This document shows, in pieces, positions 59,625 through 64,000 of a stretch of DNA of 64,000 nt. This DNA is from Isochrysis galbana. Lineage: Eukaryota > Haptophyta > Isochrysidales > Isochrysidaceae. The DNA is taken from positions 186,001 through 250,000 of the forward strand of contig CM030938.1 in NCBI GenBank assembly GCA_018136815.1, read 5' to 3'. Each line of letters opens with the position of its first letter. Positions within the stretch are counted from its first letter, which is position 1. Position numbers and translations under genes: made by a program. The notes under the pieces are model-generated. The model was not told the origin of the DNA. It saw nothing but the letters and a program-made list of their open reading frames with translations, and did no database searches.

Positions 59625-61269
59625 GGACCGAACTAAACCCGGGAACAGTCTGCGGCGCAACCATTTGTGCCCATGCAGATTGAGCGCCACGGTGGGGATC
59701 ACGGCCGCCAACCAATTCTAGCCACGGCGTCATCCACTCATCGACCAATGGGAGATCGATGTGTGCACCTGCATTTGACAAGGTGTGGCTGAGGCACATT
59801 AGGTCTGAGGCGCATATGAAAGGATTCGCTCTGAGCAACCTACTTGCTGCTCCATTCACGGAGGCGCTGTCTCGGGTCATAGCGCAAATTTGCTGCGGTT
59901 GGATGGATAGAGCGTTGCACAAGCGCTGGGTTATTAGGCCGGCCAACAAACTCGCGTTCATGTGCTTTTTTGTCGTCGCAAACGATAGCAACCGCTGTTG
60001 CAACTCGAACGTTGCGGTACACCACCTCCCTGTCATGCTCAGCGCCTCACCCAAGCGAGTGGTGCCGTCAAACGAGATGCCAATGCGTTGGTCATGGACC
60101 TCAGCACGGAGCAACTCGAGTTCTCTCTGAGCGATCTGCGGGATGTATGTGGCTCTAAGGTGAGACTGATGGGTCAGTGAAGCATCTCCGCCGCGTTCGA
60201 GCAGCTTTCGAAGGAATTGAATACGCTCAAGAGGGATCCCTGCATGGAGGAAACATTCAACAACTCGATAGCGCAAGAAATGTACATCGGCCGGAAGATT
60301 GGCGCCTACTTCGTCGGTGTTCCGTGCGAAGTACTCGCCGAGCTCTCCAACGAGCTGAGAGTCGGATTCGTCGCGCTTATGCAAGGTAGCGACGGCTGTG
60401 ATGTGAGAGGCGTACATCACGTGTGCACGGATCGAGCTCTTGATGTTGGGCAAGGTCTTCTTGCATGCTGCACAAAAGAGCAGTCCTCCCGACTCACGAA
60501 GCGATTGTTCGGGAAATTCACGGATGCGCTGCGCCAGCGTTACCTTGGACTCTTTTGTTGTCCGCGGGCCAGCCTGCCGCCCGCGGACACCCGCTGGTGG
60601 CTTGAGCTTCCTCTTGCGTTCACGCTCGTGTTCCGCCATCTCAGGCAGTTCCACGCCGAAGATGCTGCGACGCGGTTGGGGATTCCCCGACAGCCGCGGA
60701 GAACGACGCAAGCCAACCTTCTGAAGGGACGACGTGAGCACCCAGCGCTTCTTGCGTTCCATCGTGGCTGCCGCGCCAGCGCCCTTCTTCACCTCCCAAA
60801 CTATCCGCACCCGGCCGTCGTCGCGAGCTGCCTCAGCCACCTCACACTCGCCCACCGATATGTGAATTGCAAGTTGTCCTGGCAAGAAGGTCGCCTGCGC
60901 AGATGGGGATGGGGATGAGGGTGTGGCCTGGCCTTCCGTACCTCCACCTGCACGGCTGCGTCGTTCTCGGTCTTCCCGTGTCGTCCCATCCTCCTGCATC
61001 TCCCTATCGAGCTCGTCCTCCGAGCTGGTCTCCTCCTCCTCCTCCTCCTCTACTACCTCTTCCGATACGTCGCTGTCGTCGTCGTTGTTCGTGCACGACA
61101 ATGCGCTCTCTTCCCCCATCTCGTCCGACTCAATCACCTCATCCGGGAGAGGATCATGGGAGTGCTGCTCCGAGCTACCATTGCCGCCCTCGCCGCCGCC
61201 CTCGCCTTGCACCGCGCCGCGTCTTGGCCGCTTCCTGAGGCCTCCTGCTCCTGCCGGCGGGCCGCCCAT
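59625..61269 (-). pseudogene. hAT transposase, 3'-truncated
   Basis: The frame is open from upstream of 61431; the likely start is Met at 61269 (MGGPPAGAGGLRKRPRRGAV), since earlier codons come from a microsatellite. Features in order: a basic start; an acidic Glu/Asp run (EEVVEEEEEEETSSEDELD); a BED-type zinc finger (LLFCAACKKTLPNIKSSIRA, then H-x5-H); the RNase-H-like core with the two catalytic Asp contexts GISFDGTTRLGEA and AMTRDSASVNGAASRLL; and the CLSHTLSNAGAHI and FSSVRWW blocks. The third catalytic acid and the dimerisation domain should follow, but the frame runs into a GC-rich repeat after RWW. The enzyme is therefore incomplete. Confidence 0.75.
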
Positions 61270-61413
61270 CGCTCCCACACGCCCAAATTTCGCTGCCGCG
61301 GCCGCGGGGTCCCGTTGCCCCAACCAAATCCCACCCAAATTTCGGTCAAAATTTTTATTTCGTTGACGGACCCAATTTTTACAAAAAATTTTGCGAAACT
61401 CTGGCCCGGCCCA

Positions 61414-61435
61414 ACACACACACACACACACACAC
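61414..61435 (+). repeat. (CA)n microsatellite
   Basis: About eleven CA units just before the hAT transposase region. Confidence 0.9.
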
Positions 61436-61695
61436 GCACTACTAAGCGCTCAAGCTTACCCGCCACCATCCCCTTTCGCCCCCTTGTTTCTAAGGGTGGA
61501 GCTTGGCTAATGGCGCTAGCACAACATAATTAGTGTAGGGTGTAGGTGTAGGCCCTGCCAGGCTTGAGTTTGAGTTACAGTTACCCATAGAAAAGTGCAC
61601 ACACGGAAACGTGAACAAGGGGCGACAAGAATCGGACGGCGGCGTTCATCTCGGGGGGACTGTTGGCGATCGGGAAAAAATTCCCCCCAGATTGT

Positions 61696-61719
61696 AGCTA
61701 TCGGGGGCCCCCGATAGCT
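61696..61719. repeat. 24-bp perfect palindrome upstream of the ABC1K gene
   Basis: AGCTATCGGGGG is followed directly by its reverse complement. Outside it, ccccccag (61683-61690) faces ctgggggc (61722-61729), extending the dyad. It lies about 180 bp before the ABC1K start. It could be a terminator hairpin, a dimeric regulator site or a transposon footprint. Confidence 0.7.
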
Positions 61720-61900
61720 CCTGGGGGCGTTGGCTCCTGAGGGGTAACGTATCTAGTTTGAAGCACCCATTTACATGCTCCGGCAGTAAAGAGTTAAAGA
61801 AAGGATCATGGTCTCGAAGCCGCCAGCATTGAAGGTGAAGTTGAGTTGCACCCTTCGTGGAATCTTCGTCGACTCGCACCTGGCGCCGGCGCCTCGCCGC

Positions 61901-63502
61901 ATGGCTCGCCAAAGAATGCTGCCGGCCTTACTTACGCTCTTCGCACTGGTGGGCAGGGATCACGCTCTACGGGTGCCTGTCATCACCATGTCCGCCTCCC
62001 CCCCTTCCTTCTTCGACCCATCGCTGGCTGCGAGGCGCATCCTCTCGGCCGAGGCTGCTTTGCTAGGCCGCGAGCTCGTCCAGCTGGGACTTAAGCAGGA
62101 CCCAAGAGTGGTGCTGCGTCGCTCTCTCGATCTGGCGCGGGCCACCTATACTGTGGGTAATGAAGTCACGGCTGGGCTCCAGCCCACATCTCCCCCAGTC
62201 CTGCTGAGAAGAATGTGCGAGGAGCTTGGCGCAACTTATATCAAGCTTGGACAGTTTGTTGCGAGCTCGCCCACGCTCTTCCCTCCGGATTATGTTATGG
62301 AGTTTCAGAAGTGTCTAGATGCGACGCCGCCCATGCCCTGGCGCGAGGTCCGGTCTCTTGTCGAGACGGAGCTCGGCCGCCCCCTTGATCGTGTATTCAC
62401 ATCGGTGTCGCAAACGCCCCTCGCGGCGGCCTCGATTGCTCAAGTTCACGCCGCTAAGCTTCGTAGCGGCGAGGATGTTGTTATCAAGGTCCAAAAGATT
62501 GGTGTTCAGGACAGCCTGCAAGCTGATCTGGACCTCCTATATGGCGTTGTACGCGTGCTTGAGCTGGTTGGCTTGGCCACGTCGGAGCTGACAGATGTGG
62601 TGAGCACTCTTCGCGATGCCATTTTTGAGGAGACTGACTTTCTAAAGGAAGCACAACGAACGACTCAATTTAGGGAATTCTTGGACCGTGCCGGTGGCCT
62701 GGCTGATCAGGTGACTGTACCTAAAGTCTACCCGCAAGCCTCCTCTCGCCGTGTGCTAACGCTCGAACGCCTGTATGGTGTGCCAATGACGGACTTGGAT
62801 GTGGTAAAACAATTTGTGCCCGAGCCTGAGCTCGCGCTCATTGTGGCACTGAACACTTGGGTTCTGTCTGTTCTGACGAATGAGTGGTTCCACGCCGATG
62901 TGCATGCTGGTAATCTGCTGGTGTTGCGCGATGGCCGCATCGCCTTCATTGACTTCGGCATCGTTGGATCCATCCCGGAGAAGACGGCCAATGCCATGAT
63001 TGATTTTGTGCGCGCCTTCCCATCTGGCGACACTGTTGGCATAGCTTCAGCCCTCGCGGGCATGGGGTTCGTGGATGAGAGTGAGGTTGACATTCCAGCC
63101 TTCTCCCGCGACCTACGGGACGTGCTGGAATCAGTGGACGACATCACGTCTGAGGGTTCGGCGGGCGGTACCATTGACGAGAATCAGTTAAACAAGCTGG
63201 TTGCCTCCGTGGGCAAAGTGGCAGCAGGCTATGGGATTCGTTTTCCGCGCGAATTCGCACTACTGCTCAAGCAGGTCCTATATTTTGATCGCTTCACGCG
63301 CCTCCTTGCACCCGATCTCGATGTCATGAATGACGAGCGCATCACGATGAACCGATCATCACCGAACTCTAGCGTCACTTATTCGTCGCCTAAGATTGGC
63401 TATGGCCTTAGTGTGGAAAACATCCCCTCGGCTGAGGAACGTGATGTGGACGATAGCGATAGCATTAGTGAGAAGGTTGTCGAGGTCGAAGTGCTTCCGT
63501 AG
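61901..63502 (+). CDS. ABC1/ADCK/UbiB-family atypical kinase
   Basis: Single exon. The frame begins at 61808, but the Met at 61901 (MARQRMLPALLTLFALVGRD) gives a signal-peptide-like start followed by HALRVPVITMSASPP. This fits a bipartite plastid presequence. In the 564-residue numbering from 61808, family marks are the KxGQ motif (YIKLGQFVAS, 144-153), the Ala-rich loop (AAASIAQVH, 206-214), the ATP Lys (VVIKVQ, Lys227), EETDFLKEA, the catalytic loop FHADVHAGN (361-369) and IDFG (381-384). ABC1K proteins regulate quinone and prenyl-lipid metabolism (ubiquinone in mitochondria, plastoquinone/tocopherol in plastids) through ATPase or kinase-like activity. The last 60 residues are acidic and variable. 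Confidence 0.9.
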   Translation: MARQRMLPALLTLFALVGRDHALRVPVITMSASPPSFFDPSLAARRILSAEAALLGRELVQLGLKQDPRVVLRRSLDLARATYTVGNEVTAGLQPTSPPVLLRRMCEELGATYIKLGQFVASSPTLFPPDYVMEFQKCLDATPPMPWREVRSLVETELGRPLDRVFTSVSQTPLAAASIAQVHAAKLRSGEDVVIKVQKIGVQDSLQADLDLLYGVVRVLELVGLATSELTDVVSTLRDAIFEETDFLKEAQRTTQFREFLDRAGGLADQVTVPKVYPQASSRRVLTLERLYGVPMTDLDVVKQFVPEPELALIVALNTWVLSVLTNEWFHADVHAGNLLVLRDGRIAFIDFGIVGSIPEKTANAMIDFVRAFPSGDTVGIASALAGMGFVDESEVDIPAFSRDLRDVLESVDDITSEGSAGGTIDENQLNKLVASVGKVAAGYGIRFPREFALLLKQVLYFDRFTRLLAPDLDVMNDERITMNRSSPNSSVTYSSPKIGYGLSVENIPSAEERDVDDSDSISEKVVEVEVLP

Positions 63503-64000
63503 CAGTGTTGTGGTTGCAGTCTCACTAGGTCTCAGTTGGGTTACTTATTCTATAGCACGTAAGTTGCGATACAGCGCTCTGAGAAAGTGCAACCTGAACC
63601 TGAGGCCTGGGGTCTTTGTTTTAAAACATTGTTTTCAACCCCCCCCTCCCCCATTCTCGTATCAAACTACCCACACTTTGCAGGGTAGACCGGCGACTCG
63701 CCGCCCCTCATTTGAGGGACTTCTTGGCAAACTCAGCACAATTGTTTTGTTTTGGCTAAAACCCCACATATCGGGTATAACGTATAACTTCATTCACTAT
63801 TTACATGCGTCTCTCGCCCACTGAGTGAAGTGCACGCAATGGCAGTAGGGCGAACACATAACGTGGATATATTGGACGACTACCCAGTTGACTCGCCACC
63901 CCTCATTTTAGGGACTCCTCCGAGGCGGAACTCAGAGTTAGGGCGATCAAACGGTCAAATACTATCTTAACTTCTAACTTCTAAGGGTGTAAAAATGAAA
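63503..64000. other. 3' flank with dispersed direct repeats
   Basis: The block gactcgccgcccctcatttg + agggact at 63691-63721 recurs as gactcgccacccctcatttt + agggact at 63891-63918. The terminal stretch 63929-64000 matches the repeat at 4441-4535. No gene is seen. Confidence 0.45.

Overview
The window is nuclear DNA from a GC-rich, intron-bearing unicellular eukaryote. Host genes are short and mostly split by small GT-AG introns (77-211 bp). They encode Golgi/ER trafficking proteins (COG7, RER1), a lysosomal-type serine carboxypeptidase, an EEP-fold nuclease/phosphatase and an ABC1/UbiB-type kinase with a signal-peptide-like N-terminus, as expected for a secondary plastid. The 5'-truncated gene at the left edge may be the ciliary BBSome protein BBS9. 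Together these suggest a photosynthetic flagellate, possibly a haptophyte. The lineage is inferred and no marker gene in the window proves it.

Layout: 1-1163 partial gene; 1345-2178 GC-rich repeat; 2573-4103 UBZ4 zinc finger + PAH protein; 4440-6000 repeats and a Tc1/mariner transposase remnant; 6300-9135 COG7; 9170-12104 nested retroposons and retroelement debris; 12520-13535 a hAT element with 20-bp TIRs and an 8-bp target duplication; 14641-15643 RER1, divergent from the EEP gene at 16227-17345; 17868-19960 LINE and gag debris plus tandem repeats; 20309-21463 a disordered orphan protein; 22770-23527 GC-rich repeat; 23638-25430 carboxypeptidase; 27400-53650 a giant LTR retrotransposon present as one full and one partial copy around a 100-N gap; 53648-55028 the coiled-coil host gene it interrupted; 56300-57115 an SH3-like-domain gene; 57246-58134 a second hAT-like element; 59625-61269 a truncated hAT transposase; 61901-63502 an ABC1K kinase.

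The most striking object is the 13.9-kb Ty3/gypsy chromovirus on the minus strand (39730-53642). It has 1.4-kb LTRs and a CCGAG target duplication. Its Gag starts inside the 5' LTR. One in-frame UAG, followed six bases later by a potential GC hairpin, separates Gag from an otherwise uninterrupted Pol frame. Upstream of the protease, Pol carries a phage-type cytosine-C5 DNA methyltransferase-like domain with its Pro-Cys catalytic motif intact. The usual protease, RT, RNase H, integrase and chromodomain follow.

The second copy (27406-38866) appears to be an assembly artefact: two overlapping contig ends joined through exactly 100 Ns without merging. Flanking DNA as well as the element is repeated, and the repeat near the gap carries many one-base homopolymer deletions.
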